A stretch of 64,000 nucleotides of DNA from Phymorhynchus buccinoides (Eukaryota > Mollusca > Gastropoda > Neogastropoda > Raphitomidae), in contig CM065700.1 in the NCBI GenBank assembly GCA_017654935.2, positions 49,956,090 to 50,020,089 of the forward strand. The letters are read 5' to 3'. Below are positions 13,212-23,802 of this stretch, piece by piece. A model generated the notes under the pieces. That model had not been told where the DNA came from and made no database searches. It was given only the letters and a program-made list of their open reading frames with translations. The position numbers and the translations under genes are program-made. Each line of letters opens with the position of its first letter. Position 1 is the stretch's first letter.

Positions 13212-13308
13212 CTTTGGTGAGCTGTACAGGTTCCTAACCTCCATCATAGTTTTATAACTGATGCTGTGCTGAGAACAAAACTTATGAGTCATGCTCTGAG
13301 ACTCATAC
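13212..13308 (-). pseudogene. diverged duplicate of DHX37 exon 13491-13647, frame still open
   Basis: The minus strand reads ESQSMTHKFCSQHSISYK and then TMMEVRNLYSSPK before AAAG|GTGTGT. The genuine exon has ESQGMTPEFCSKHGIRYK and then AMTEVRKLRQQLTKE. The copy keeps the donor and has no stop, but it lacks the first part of the exon. It could be a decaying duplicate or an alternative exon; the shortened 5' end and the internal deletion favour decay. Confidence 0.7.
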
Positions 13309-13358
13309 CAAGACACACAGATCAGGAAACAGACGCATATATATATATACACACACAC

Positions 13359-13440
13359 CTTCTTTGGTCAACTGTTGTCATAGTTTTTTGACCTCCGTCA
13401 TGGCTTTATAACAACGGATGCCGAGTTTTGAGCAGAAGCC
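13359..13440 (-). pseudogene. second truncated duplicate of the same exon, broken
   Basis: The minus strand reads CSKLGIRCYKAMTEVKKL and then a TGA, followed by remnants of QQLTKEG and the donor GAAG|GTGTGT. One inserted codon-sized piece and a stop make it non-functional. It is closer to the genuine exon than the copy at 13212-13308. Confidence 0.8.
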
Positions 13441-13490
13441 ACAGAACCATAGACTGACATGCAGACACACAATCATACAGACATACACAC

Positions 13491-13647
13491 CTTCTTTGGT
13501 GAGCTGTTGTCGTAGCTTCCTGACTTCCGTCATGGCTTTGTAGCGGATGCCGTGTTTGGAGCAGAACTCAGGGGTCATGCCCTGTGACTCACACGCACCA
13601 ACAGCTTTCACCAGCATGGCTACGTCACCCAATAGCTGGGACTGTCC
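13491..13647 (-). CDS. DHX37: DHX37 exon (GQSQLLGDVAMLVKAVGACES...)
   Basis: This 157-nt exon lies between acceptor TGTACCCAG and donor GAAG|GTGTGT. It encodes GQSQLLGDVAMLVKAVGA, then CESQGMTPEFCSKHGIRYKA and MTEVRKLRQQLTKE. Human DHX37 has GDLMVLLGAVGACEYA and [22 protein letters not shown] at this place. It is part of the helical ratchet (HA2) region behind the helicase core. Phase is 0 in and 1 out, and fits both neighbours. Two degenerate copies of its 3' part follow within the next 300 bases. Confidence 0.95.
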
Positions 13648-13663
13648 CTGGGTACAGCAAAAA

Positions 13664-14165
13664 TAAATCATCATCATCATCATCACCTTCATAATCATCA
13701 GCAGCAGCAGGCCGCAGCATTATTATTATCATCAGCAGCAGCATTATCATCATCATTGCCTTTCATCATCATCATCATTATTATCATCACCGGTTCATCA
13801 TCAGCAGCAGCAGCATTATCATCATCATTGCCTTCATCATTATTATCATCACCTTCATCATCATCAGCAGCAGCAGCAGCATTATCATCATCATCATTAT
13901 TATCATCACCTTCATCAGCAGCATTATCATCATCATCATAATTATCATCATGCCTTCATCATCATCATCATTAATATCATCACCTTCATCAGCAGCAGCA
14001 GCATTATCATCATCATCATTATCATCGCCTTCATCATCATTATTATCATCACCTTCATCATCATTATCATCAGCAGCATTATCATTATCATCATCCTCGC
14101 CATCATCATTATTATCATCGTCATCATCATTATCATCATCGCCTTCATTGTCACCACCCTCATCA
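13664..14165. repeat. compound trinucleotide microsatellite (CAT/CAG/TTA)
   Basis: Interspersed ATC, CAG and TTA triplets with larger blocks repeated (CACCTTCATCA, GCAGCAGCATTATCATCATC). It begins only about 20 bases upstream of the acceptor of exon 13491-13647. Open frames in it are repeat by-products. Confidence 0.95.
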
Positions 14166-14449
14166 CAACATAATGAAACAGCCCTGACTGCCTTGGTCAA
14201 TGTGGCTGGAGACTAACCCATACAGAGATTCATCCTCATAAAATAATGTGCTGCCTGGACAACAGATATTCATAGCAAAAGCAGGCTGTCTAGTCCAAAG
14301 CACAACTGAAAGAAGATCGAAAGTTTCAAGGCTTGAAACAAATACTAAACACCACTATAAGGACTGAAATTATTTCAGATAGCGCTTTGGCACACATACA
14401 TTGAAACACTTAGAGAAACGCACACGCACGCACGCAGATACACACACAC

Positions 14450-15289
14450 ACAGAGGATAAAAGCAATACTGATACTCACCCCATCGGTCCAGACACACAT
14501 GATAAAAGCAATACTGATACTCACCCCATCGGTCCACACACAGAGGATAAAAGCAATACTGATACTCACCCCATCGGTCCAGACACACATGATAAAAGCA
14601 ATACTGATACTCACCCCATCGGTCCACACACAGAGGATAAAAGCAATACTGATACTCACCCCATCGGTCCAGACACACATGATAAAAGCAATACTGATAC
14701 TCACCCCATCGGTCCACACACAGAGGATAAAGGCAATACTGATACTCACCCCATCGGTCCAGACACACATGATAAAAGCAATACTGATACTCACCCCATC
14801 GGTCCAGACACACATGATAAAAGCAATACTGATACTCACCCCATCGGTCCAGACACACATGATAAAAGCAATACTGATACTCACCCCATCGGTCCAGACA
14901 CACATGATAAAAGCAATACTGATACTCACCCCATCGGTCCACACACAGAGGATAAAGGCAATACTGATACTCACCCCATCGGTCCACACACAGAGGATAA
15001 AGGCAATACTGATACTCACCCCATCGGTCCACACACAGAGGATAAAAGCAATACTGATACTCACCCCATCGGTCCACACACAGATGATAAAAGCAATACT
15101 GATACTCACCCCATCGGTCCAGACACACATGATAAAAGCAATACTGATACTCACCCCATCGGTCCAGACACAGAGGATAAAGGCAATACTGATACTCACC
15201 CCATCGGTCCAGACACACATGATAAAAGCAATACTGATACTCACCCCATCGGTCCAGACACAGAGGATAAAGGCAATACTGATACTCAC
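14450..15289 (-). repeat. 45-bp minisatellite built on a DHX37 5' splice site, about 19 copies, open in the coding frame
   Basis: It abuts the donor of exon 15290-15361. Each unit on the minus strand contains GGACCGATGGG|GTGAGTATCA, an exact copy of the last 11 exon bases and the start of the intron. The unit is 45 nt and has no stop in the exon's frame (WTDGVSISIAFI plus three residues), so all copies remain in frame with the exon. Only a few positions vary: AGACACACAT against ACACACAGAG, and AAAGCA against AAGGCA. Confidence 0.96.
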
Positions 15290-15361
15290 CCCATCGGTCC
15301 AGATTTTCTTCACTTTTTTAATTCTCTCCTTCCGCGCTTTGGCATCTTTGGCATCTTCATC
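15290..15361 (-). CDS. DHX37: DHX37 exon (DEDAKDAKARKERIKKVKKIWTDG split)
   Basis: This 72-nt, 24-codon exon has phase 0 at both ends. Acceptor TCTCTCTAAG and donor GGG|GTGAGT. It encodes a lysine/arginine-rich helix, DEDAKDAKARKER followed by IKKVKKIWTDG, matching the human segment with KSKRARVAQMKRTWAGQG. It joins DFQNADKE of the exon at 16615-16799 to GQSQLLGD of the exon at 13491-13647. The donor is repeated about 19 times downstream. Confidence 0.93.
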
Positions 15362-15959
15362 CTTAGAGAGAACAACAAAGAAAATGAAAAATGATAAAGC
15401 ACTGAACTAAATTCAAATTAAATGTGATGAATAAAGAAGATAATAGAGACATCACCACGCTTCCAATACGATCTGTTCTCATGTCAAGAGGACATTAGGC
15501 TGTAAATAGGATGCACACATTTTACATTTTCTTGATGTTTGCTTTTTTTATGCAGCTGTGTCAACATCCTTCAACAACTTTTCAGCAGTTTATATACAAG
15601 TGCCCATGAGAAATCAGAATGTGTCGGCTGTACGCAGCGGGGAGACCAGTGAAAACTGAAAACGGACACATATGTACTTTACCCTGGGAAAGCAGAAGAA
15701 GAAGAACTTATGTTTGGCAGTTCTTTTTTCAGTTTTTAATGTTATAAATGTAAAAAAACATCGGCACTACATGAGCCTCAGAAAATACTCCAATAAGTTT
15801 TCATTAACAGTGATAGTAATAAAGGAGACTAATGATTCCGATTTTAATGCAAGTAACTGCGATTTCAAAGTGAAAATTAAACTTGGATCAACCAGTAGTT
15901 TTGTCAAAACTGAATCACAGACAGTGGCGAGTTTTGTTTCACTTTTTATTTGTTATATT

Positions 15960-16425
15960 TTCTAGGCCACCCCAGGCCAGTACTGATGTTTGCCTCAGGA
16001 CAGTGAAGTCTTGAAGGGGTTATATTGTTTTCTAGGCAACCCCAGGCCAGTACTGATGTTTGCCTCAGGCAGTGAAGTCTTGAAGGGGTTATATTGTTTC
16101 CTAGGCAACCCCAGGCCAGTACTGATGTTTGCCTCAGGCAGTGAAATCTTGAAGGGGTTATATTGTTTCCTAGGCAACCCCAGGCCAGTCATGATGTTTG
16201 TCTCAGGCAGTGAAGTCTTGAAGGGGTTATATTGTTTCCTAGGCAACCCCAGGCCAGTACTGATGTTTGCCTCAGGCAGTGAAGTCTTGAAGGGGTTATA
16301 TTGTTTTCTAGGCAACCCCAGACCAACGATGTTTGCCTAAGGCAGTGAAGTCTTGAAGGGGTTATATTGTTTTCTAGGCAACCCCAGACCAACGTCAGGC
16401 AGTGAAGTCTTGAAGGGGTTAAGAA
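15960..16425 (+). repeat. 70-bp minisatellite, 7 copies
   Basis: Units contain CTAGGCAACCCCAGGCCAGT, ACTGATGTTTGCCTCAGGCA and GTGAAGTCTTGAAGGGGTTA. The GGCAGTGAAG...GGGGTTAA part resembles the terminal repeats of the TTAA-flanked MITEs at 32911-33114 and 56053-56271, so the array may descend from one of them. It lies in the intron between exons 16615-16799 and 15290-15361. Confidence 0.9.
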
Positions 16426-16614
16426 TTCTGCAGGAAGGCAGCAAAATATGTGGGAAGAAAAGAGACAAACCTCACAAAAGTATTTGAACTTCATCTTCCT
16501 TCACTTTCTCACGCACTTGATCAAATTATTTTCGCAACAAATAAACATCCCTTGCCCAGCACAATTATTCCAGGTCGAGATCTACCAACTGTAACCATTT
16601 ATTCGAGACATTAC

Positions 16615-16799
16615 CTCTTTATCCGCATTCTGGAAATCCACAAACAGTTCGTCCACAGACAGGGCGGCGACAGCCATGATGACGTAAGGTAACAGGTCGG
16701 GACGGGAGGTGGCTGAAGCTAACATGCAGGCGTAACGCGGGGCAACGGGGTACTGGGACATGGTCTGACCCAGGTCTGTGATGGTGGGGGTGGGCTCCA
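16615..16799 (-). CDS. DHX37: DHX37 exon (TDLGQTMSQYPVAPRYACML...)
   Basis: This 185-nt exon encodes (V)EPTPTITDLGQTMSQYPVAP, then RYACMLASA and LPYVIMAVAALSVDELFVDF, ending NADKE|GTAATG. Human DHX37 has [20 protein letters not shown] here. I chose the acceptor CATTTCCCAG at 16800-16802, not the CAG at 16776-16778. It supplies TG to complete a GTG codon after the previous exon's single G, and it keeps the PTIT residues that match the family. The exon is in the ratchet/winged-helix part of the DEAH C-terminal extension. Confidence 0.94.
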
Positions 16800-17815
16800 C
16801 TGGGAAATGACACAATAATACAATGTGATGGTGGGGGTGGGCTCCACTGGGAAATGACACAATAATACAATGTGATGGTGGGGTGGGCTCCACTGGGAGA
16901 TGACACACTAATACAATGTGATGGTGGGGGTGGGCTCCACTGGGAAATGACACAGTAATACAATGTGATGGTGGGGGTGGGCTCCACTGGGAAATGACAC
17001 AGTAATACAATGTGATGGTGGGGGTGGGCTCCACTGGGAAATGACACAGTAATACAATGTGATGGTGGGGGTGGGCTCCACTGGGAAATGACACAGTAAT
17101 ACAATGTGATGGTGGGGGTGGGCTCCACTGGGAGATGACACAGTAATACAATGTGATGGTGGGGGTGGGCTCCACTGGGAGATGACACAGTAATACAATG
17201 TGATGGTGGGGGTGGGCTCCACTGGGAAATGACACAGTAATACAATGTGATGGTGGGGGTGGGCTCCACTGGGAGATGACACAGTAATACAATGTGATGG
17301 TGGGGGTGGGCTCCACTGGGAGATGACACAGTAATACAATGTGATGGTGGGGGTGGGCTCCACTGGGAGATGACACAGTAATACAATGTGATGGTGGGGG
17401 TGGGCTCCACTGGGAAATGACACAGTAATACAATGTGATGGTGGGGGTGGGCTCCACTGGGAAATGACACAGTAATACAATGTGATGGTGGGGGTGGGCT
17501 CCACTGGGAAATGACACAGTAATACAATGTGATGGTGGGGGTGGGCTCCACTGGGAAATGACACAGTAATACAATGTGATGGTGGGGGTGGGCTCCACTG
17601 GGAAATGACACAGTAATACAATGTGATGGTGGGGGTGGGCTCCACTGGGAGATGACACAGTAATACAATGTGATGGTGGGGGTGGGCTCCACTGGGAAAT
17701 GACACAGTAATACAATGTGATGGTGGGGGTGGGCTCCACTGGGAGTAATGACACAGTAATACAATGTGCAATGGTGGGGGTGGGCTCCACTGGGAAATGA
17801 CACAGTAATAATGTA
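16800..17815 (-). repeat. 47-bp minisatellite built on a DHX37 3' splice site, about 21 copies
   Basis: It starts at the acceptor of exon 16615-16799. On the minus strand each unit holds GTGTCATTTCCCAG followed by the first 23 exon bases (TGGAGCCCACCCCCACCATC...), then about 10 intron bases. There are few variants (CATTTCCCAG or CATCTCCCAG). All minus-strand frames are open through the array, so stop codons would not necessarily expose an exon extended into it. Confidence 0.95.
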
Positions 17816-20140
17816 ATACAATGTGATGTAATAACAGTGTAATGGAAAACAATTTGATGGCAATAAAAGTGTAATGGAATACAGTTTGATGTAATAACAG
17901 TGTAATGGAATACAGTTTGATGTAATAACAGTGTAATGGAATACAGTTTGATGTAGTAACAGTGTAATGGAATACAGCTTGATGTAATAACAGTGTAATG
18001 GAATACAGTTTGATGTAATAACAGTGTAATGGAATACAGTTTGATGTAATAACAGTGTAATGGAATACAGTTTGATGTAATAACAGTGTAATGAATACAG
18101 TTTGATGTAATAACAGTGTAAGTTTGATGTAATAACAGTGTAATGGAATACAGTTTGATGTAATAACAGTGTAATGGAATACAGTTTGATGTAATAACAG
18201 TGTAATGGAATACAGTTTGATGTAATAACAGTGTAATGGAATAAGTGTAAGTTTGATGTAATAACAGTGTAATGGAATACAGTTTGATGTAATAACAGTG
18301 TAATGGAATACAGTTTGATGTAATAACAGTGTAATGGAATACAGTTTGATGTAATAACAGTGTAATGGAATACAGTTTTGATGTAATAACAGTGTAATGT
18401 AATGAATACAGTTTGATGTAATAACAGTGTAATGGAATACAGTTTGATGTAATAACAGTGTAATGGAATACAGTTTGATGTAATAACAGTGTAATGGAAT
18501 ACAAGTTTGATGTAATAACAGTGTAATGGAATAGTTTGATGTAATAACAGTGTGATGGAATATAACAGTGTAATGGAATACAGTTTGATGTAATAACAGT
18601 GTAATGGAATACAGTTTGATGTAATAACAGTGTAATGGAATACAGTTTGATGTAATAACAGTGTAATGGAATACAGTTTGATGTAATAACAGTGTAATGG
18701 AATACAGTTTGATGTAATAACAGTGTAATGGAATACAGTTTGATGTAATAACAGTGTAATGGAATACAGTTTGATGTAATAACAGTGTAATGGAATACAG
18801 TTTGATGTAATAACAGTGTAATGGAATACAATTTGATGTAATAACAGTGTAATGGAATACAGTTTGATGTAATAACAGTGTAATGGAATACAGTTTGATG
18901 TAATAACAGTGTGATGGAATACAGTTTGATGTAATAACAGTGTAATGGAATACAGTTTGATGTAATAACAGTGTAATGGAATACAGTTTGATGTAATAAC
19001 AGTGTAATGGAATACAGTTTGATGTAATAACAGTGTGATGGAATACAGTTTGATGTAATAACAGTGTAATGGAATACAGTTTGATGTAATAACAGTGTGA
19101 TGGAATACAGTTTGATGTAATAACAGTGTAATGGAATACAGTTTGATGTAATAACAGTGTAATGGAATACAGTTTGATGTAATAACAGTGTAATGGAATA
19201 CAGTTTGATGTAATAACAGTGTAATGGAATACAGTTTGATGTAATAACAGTGTAATGGAATACAGTTTGATGTAATAACAGTGTAATGGAATACAGTTTG
19301 ATGTAATAACAGTGTAATGGAATACAGTTTGATGTAATAACAGTGTAATGGAATACAGTTTGATGTAATAACAGTGTAATGGAATACAGTTTGATGTAGT
19401 AACAGTGTAATGGAATACAATTTGATGTAATAAAAGTGTAATGGAATACAATTTGATGTACTAACAGTGTAATGGAATACAGTTTGATGTAATAACAGTG
19501 TAATGGAATACAGTTTGATGTAATAACAGTGTAATGGAATACAGTTTTGATGTAATAACAGTGTAATGGAATACAGTTTGATGTAATAACAGTGTAATGG
19601 AATACAGTTTGATGTAATAACAGTGTAATGGAATACAGTTTGATGTAATAACAGTGTAATGGAATACAGTTTGATGTAATAACAGTGTAATGCACTACAG
19701 TTTGATGTAATAACAGTGTAATGGAATACAGTTTGATGTAATAACAGTGTAATGGAATACAGTTTGATGTAATAACAGTGTGATGGAATACAGTTTGATG
19801 TAATAACAGTGTAATGGAATACAGTTTGATGTAATAACAGTGTAATGGAATACAGTTTGATGTAATAACAGTGTAATGGAATACAGTTTGATGTAATAAC
19901 AGTGTAATGGAATACAGTTTGATGTAATAACAGTGTAATGCACTACAGTTTGATGTAATAACAGTGTAATGTAAGACAGTTTGATCTAATTCATGTGACT
20001 GTGGCTCTCAAACTAGGGGACATTTGCATGACTCTACAGTTTGATCATGTAATAACAGTGTAATGGAATACAGTTTGATTGCAGTGTAATGGACTACAGT
20101 TTGATGTAATAACAGTGTAATGGAATACAGTTTGATGTAA
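17816..20140. repeat. 31-bp AT-rich satellite, about 74 copies
   Basis: Units are GTAATGGAATACAGTTTGAT plus GTAATAACAGT, nearly identical, with a few partial units (18070-18250, 18400, 18530) and a short non-repeat break at 19990-20040. It joins the 47-bp array directly: that unit's AGTAATACAATGTGATG resembles part of the 31-bp unit, which suggests the second array grew out of the edge of the first. The three minus frames are stop-free, giving false open frames of up to 1037 codons. Confidence 0.95.
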
Positions 20141-20386
20141 AAGGGATTGGTTGGCCTTTGGGGACCTTCCCAATGCCAGCTGTCCTCAACTCCCTTTGGC
20201 CGAGAGAGTGGGGATGTACCCTGGGCAAGGCATCTCTACCATTTCATTTCAGCCCAGCCCACCATAATAGCAGCTGCCCCCTTTGCTATCCGAGTCCTAG
20301 CTGGAAACTCGCGTTCTTTGTCTCAACAAACAACAGTGAAAAATCACAGGATCTTGCTCGAGACAAAGAACGTGAGTTAACTCAGA
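20141..20386 (+). repeat. dispersed repeat with TGTACCCTGGGCAAGGCATC
   Basis: About 150 bases around 20200-20310 (GGGATGTACCCTGGGCAAGG, CAGCCCA.CC, TTTGCTATC) resemble 42455-42560 and 26560-26650. This looks like a small dispersed element family; ends not defined. Confidence 0.5.
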
Positions 20387-20387
20387 G

Positions 20388-20960
20388 ATGCTACATTTTA
20401 TGCTATTGCAAGTCTTTGATGTCTTACGAAAGTGGACAAATGATCAGCATCACCATGCAGTGCGTGAATCCAGTGCTGGTAAGGGGCTACATTTTATGCT
20501 ATTTGCACGTTTTGATGTCTTAGGAAAGTGGACAAATGATCAGCATCACCATGCAGTGCTTGAATCCAGTGCTGGTAAGGGGCTACATTTTATGCTATTT
20601 GCACGTTTTGATGTCTTAGGAAAGTGGACAAATGATCAGCATCACCATGCAGTGCTTGAATCCAGTGCTGGTAAGGGGCTACATTTTATGCTATTTGCAC
20701 GTTTTGATGTCTTAGGAAAGTGGACAAATTATCAGCATGTGCTTGAATCCAGTGCTGGTAAGGGGCTACATTTTATGCTATTTGCACGTTTTGATGTCTT
20801 AGGAAAGTGGACAAATGATCAGCATCACCATGCAGTGCTTGAATCCAGTGCTGGTAAGGGGCTACATTTTATGCTAGTTGCACGTTTTGATGTCTTAGGA
20901 AAGTGGACAAATGATCAGCATCACCATGCAGTGCTTGAATCCAGTGCTGGTAAGGGGCTA
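20388..20960 (+). repeat. 96-bp minisatellite, 6 copies
   Basis: Units contain GTGCTGGTAAGGGGCTACAT, TTTTATGCTATTTGCACG and GGACAAATGATCAGCATCAC. One unit (about 20720-20760) lacks a short piece. It is intronic to DHX37. The plus strand carries CTG|GTAAGG in each unit, but I found no gene on that strand here. Confidence 0.93.
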
Positions 20961-21219
20961 AGTTTTGGTGTGATTTTTGTTTTAGGTGGACTCCATACTT
21001 TCATAGTGCCTTCACAGTCTTCACATTTGGAATAAATGGTCAGAGTGATGCACTGAATGACTGTGCAACATTTCATGTAGATAATCTTTATTCGTTCCTG
21101 AGAAACTAAAATTGCCCCCCAAAACATGCAGTGCGCCACCTTAAACACACGCATCAACCACTATCAAGTTACTGCACAACCTACATTGTAGCTGTAACTT
21201 TATTTATAGTAGCGCTGAC

Positions 21220-21301
21220 CTTTCTTGCCCTTGATGACCTTGACCCCTGACCCCTGTTTGACCTCCAGTGCTCCCAGGGACAGCAGCAGTCTTTCAGCTG
21301 T
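21220..21301 (-). CDS. DHX37: DHX37 exon (TAERLLLSLGALEV...)
   Basis: This 82-nt exon lies between TTTGTCACAG and AAAG|GTCAGC. It encodes TAERLLLSLGALEVKQGSGV and then KVIKGKK, with one G left over. Human DHX37 has AAEELLIALGAL here. It is the winged-helix edge that follows motif VI in DEAH helicases. The left-over G and the TG that opens exon 16615-16799 make a valine codon. Confidence 0.93.
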
Positions 21302-21423
21302 CTGTGACAAAGAAAACAATCAACATCAAGTCATGTCAGGGCTTCACTTCTTTTATACAGTTTTTATTCATCCATACAAAATCGCTCTCTTTCTCTCTCT
21401 CCTTCTCCCTCTCTTCTGTCTAG

Positions 21424-22549
21424 ATTAGATTACTGCAACTCCCTTCTACTTGGTTGCCCACAGGCGCTTCTCAAACCCTTACAACAACTTCAAAACTCTG
21501 CTGCTAGAATGGTCTTCAAAGCCAAGCGTCTTCAACACACATCACCTCTACTTAAAGAGTTACATTGGCTACCCGTTCAACAAAGAATAAACTACAAAGC
21601 TGCCTGTCTCTGCTATCATATCATATCGGGAACAGCACCGCAATAACTCTCTGAGCTTCTTGAAATTTACGTTCCATCTCGATCTCTCCGCTCAGCAAAT
21701 GACAATAGGATCTTTCGAATACAAAAATTTAAACGTGATAGGCACGGCGGTAGAGCTTTTACATCATCAGCAGTCAAACTCTGGAATTCATTGCCTTCTG
21801 CTGTCAGACATAGTCAATCTTTAGCATCGTTCAAAACAAACCTGAAAACCCATCTGTTCCGGCAGTCTTTTTAATAACACCCCCATCTCCATGTGCACGT
21901 GTGTGTGTGTGTGATTGTGCGATGTGTGTGTGTGTGTGTGTGTGTGTGTGATTGTGCGATGTATGTCCGTATGTTTATATGTATGTAATTTGTGTGCGTG
22001 TATGTGTATGTATGTAATTTGTGAGCGTGTGCACGAATGTGAGTGTGCGTGCGCCCACGGCCGCACTTCCAAGCAGGTGTGTGTGTGTGTGTGAGTATGT
22101 TGTGTGTGTTCTGTGTGGGTATATCTGCTTGCATGTGTATGAGTGTATGCGTGCGCAGGAGAGATTGTGTTCACTAGAAGGGGGGGCGGGGGGGAGGAGT
22201 GTGTGTGAGTATGTGTCTGCGAGTGTGAGTACACGTGAGTGCTTTGTGTATGTGAGTGCGCGTGTGTGTGTATGTGTGTGCGCGTGTTTGTACAAGTGTA
22301 TGCTTGAGTAAGTTTGTGTGCGTTTCAGTGAGAATGTGTTTTCTGTGTGTTTGAAGAAATGTGTGTGGGTATGTGTGTGTATGTTTGTGTGCAAGAACGC
22401 GTTCACGCTCGTGCGTGCACGTACGTGCGTGTGTGTCTGTTTTGCGTGTGTGTGCGTGTGTGTGTGAGTGTCTCAATACTGATTGTAAAGCGCTTTGTGC
22501 TCGATAAAAAGCGCTATATAAATATCCGTTTATTATTATTATTATTATT
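21424..22549 (+). mobile_element. 3' end of an L2/CR1-type non-LTR retrotransposon, broken
   Basis: The plus strand reads LDYCNSLLLGCP, then SAARMVFKAKR, LLKELHWLPVQQRI and FTSSAVKLWNSLPSAVRHS, ending HLFRQSF and stop at 21872-21874. This is the typical C-terminus of such reverse transcriptases. An in-frame TAA at 21644-21646 breaks it. The 3' region is a long GT-rich stretch (21893-22480) and ends with AAGCGCTATATAAAT and an (ATT)n tail, typical for the class. It is a 5'-truncated dead copy inside a DHX37 intron. Confidence 0.88.
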
Positions 22550-23030
22550 CTTTCTCTCCTTTCAGTCTCTCTTGCTCTTGCTATCTCTCTCTTTTTTTAT
22601 GTTCTACTTTTCTCTTGTTAGAGGGCAATTTGCAAACAATGCCCATTGTGCGCTTATTCTTTACCCTCATAGTAAAGGTTTTGTTTGTTCATTCACTTCC
22701 TCTCCCTCTCTCTACCTCCCCCTCTCTCTCTCCCTAACTCCCTCTCTCCCTGATGCCGATGCTCTACCTACTATGCCATTGTTATGTTTCCTACTGCTGT
22801 TGCTGCTAATGATTTCTCTTTGTATCAATGTTCATTTGTAGTATTAGTTTCGCATTGCATGCTTAGAACCAAGGACAGAATGGAAGAATAGGCCCAGCCT
22901 AAATTCTTATCCTTGCTAAATAAAGTATCTGAAGTCTGAAGTCTGTCTCCCATGCATGCGTTTGGCTCTCCAAGAAATCGCTACATAACTATTAAAATAA
23001 ATATTGAATTTCAAACTTGCGCAAACTGAC
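22550..23030. other. pyrimidine-rich intron sequence
   Basis: TC-rich low-complexity sequence followed by unique intron up to the donor of exon 23031-23096. No other feature seen. Confidence 0.5.
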
Positions 23031-23096
23031 CTGAATCTGAGTGCCGGCAGGCGGTGTAGGGAAAGGGAAGTTGACCACCTTGCTGATGCCCATCGC
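23031..23096 (-). CDS. DHX37: DHX37 exon ([22 protein letters not shown] split)
   Basis: This 66-nt, 22-codon exon has phase 0 at both ends. Acceptor CGTCCTATAG and donor CAG|GTCAGT. It encodes [16 protein letters not shown] and then AGTQIQ. Human DHX37 has [21 protein letters not shown]. The FPFPTPP loop is characteristic of DEAH helicases just after motif VI. Three more copies of its acceptor lie upstream. Confidence 0.95.
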
Positions 23097-23440
23097 CTAT
23101 AGGACGTCAACATAGTTATCAAACAATCCATCATAATGAAACAACACATCAGCAGTCAATGACATACACACACAATGCCCATCGCCTGTAGGACGTCAAC
23201 ATAGTTATCAAACAATCCATCGTAATGAAGCAAAACATCAGCAGTCAATGACATACACACACAATGCCCATCGCCTGTAGGATGTCAACATAGTTATCAA
23301 ACAATCCATCGTAATGAAGCAAAACATCAGCAGTCAATGACATACACACACAATGCCCATCGCCTGTAGGATGTCAACATAGTTATCAAACAATCCATCG
23401 TAATGAAACAAAACATCAGCAGTCAATGAAATACACACAC
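23097..23440 (-). repeat. 90-bp tandem duplication of a DHX37 3' splice site, 3 extra copies
   Basis: Copies at about 23177, 23267 and 23356 repeat the acceptor region: minus strand CCTACAG|GCGATGGGCATT, that is, the acceptor plus about 12 exon bases. The genuine site reads CCTATAG|GCGATGGGCATC. The duplicates thus carry a CAG acceptor, nominally stronger than the real TAG. Confidence 0.92.
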
Positions 23441-23534
23441 AAGCACACCACAAACTGACTGACGATTCACTGGCAATTTCTATAATATCAATGTTGACCG
23501 TGATAGACAGAAGTAAAAGTAGGCACACACTCAA

Positions 23535-23802
23535 CTATAAACGCAAACACACATGCAATTGCACACACACACACACACAACTATAAACGCAAACACACAT
23601 GTAATTGTATACACACACACAACTATAAACGCAAAAACACTGCAATTGTACACACACACACATACTTACACAGAAGTATGTATGCATGCATAAACACACA
23701 TACACACAAACACCCACACAAACACCCACACATAATAATACACCCCCACACACACATACACACACACAGACAGACAGACACACACACACACACACACACT
23801 AC
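23535..23802. repeat. CA-rich microsatellite
   Basis: Interrupted CACA stretches with repeated CTATAAACGCAAACACACAT units and an ACAG run at about 23768-23780. It ends directly at the donor of exon 23803-23899. Confidence 0.93.

Noticed and set aside
13756..14216. Serine-rich or Asp-rich protein
   Set aside because: Compound CAT/CAG/TTA microsatellite.
11397..15289. CRISPR-like regular repeats
   Set aside because: Units are head-to-tail without unique spacers, in an animal genome, and derived from splice sites.
16776..16799. Acceptor at 16776-16778 as start of the DHX37 exon
   Set aside because: It would leave the single G of the previous exon out of phase and remove PTIT, which fits the family; the acceptor at 16800-16802 solves both.
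16582..19695. Minus-strand open frames of 850-1037 codons
   Set aside because: They run through the 47-bp and 31-bp arrays. Only the last stretch (16615-16799) is a real exon.
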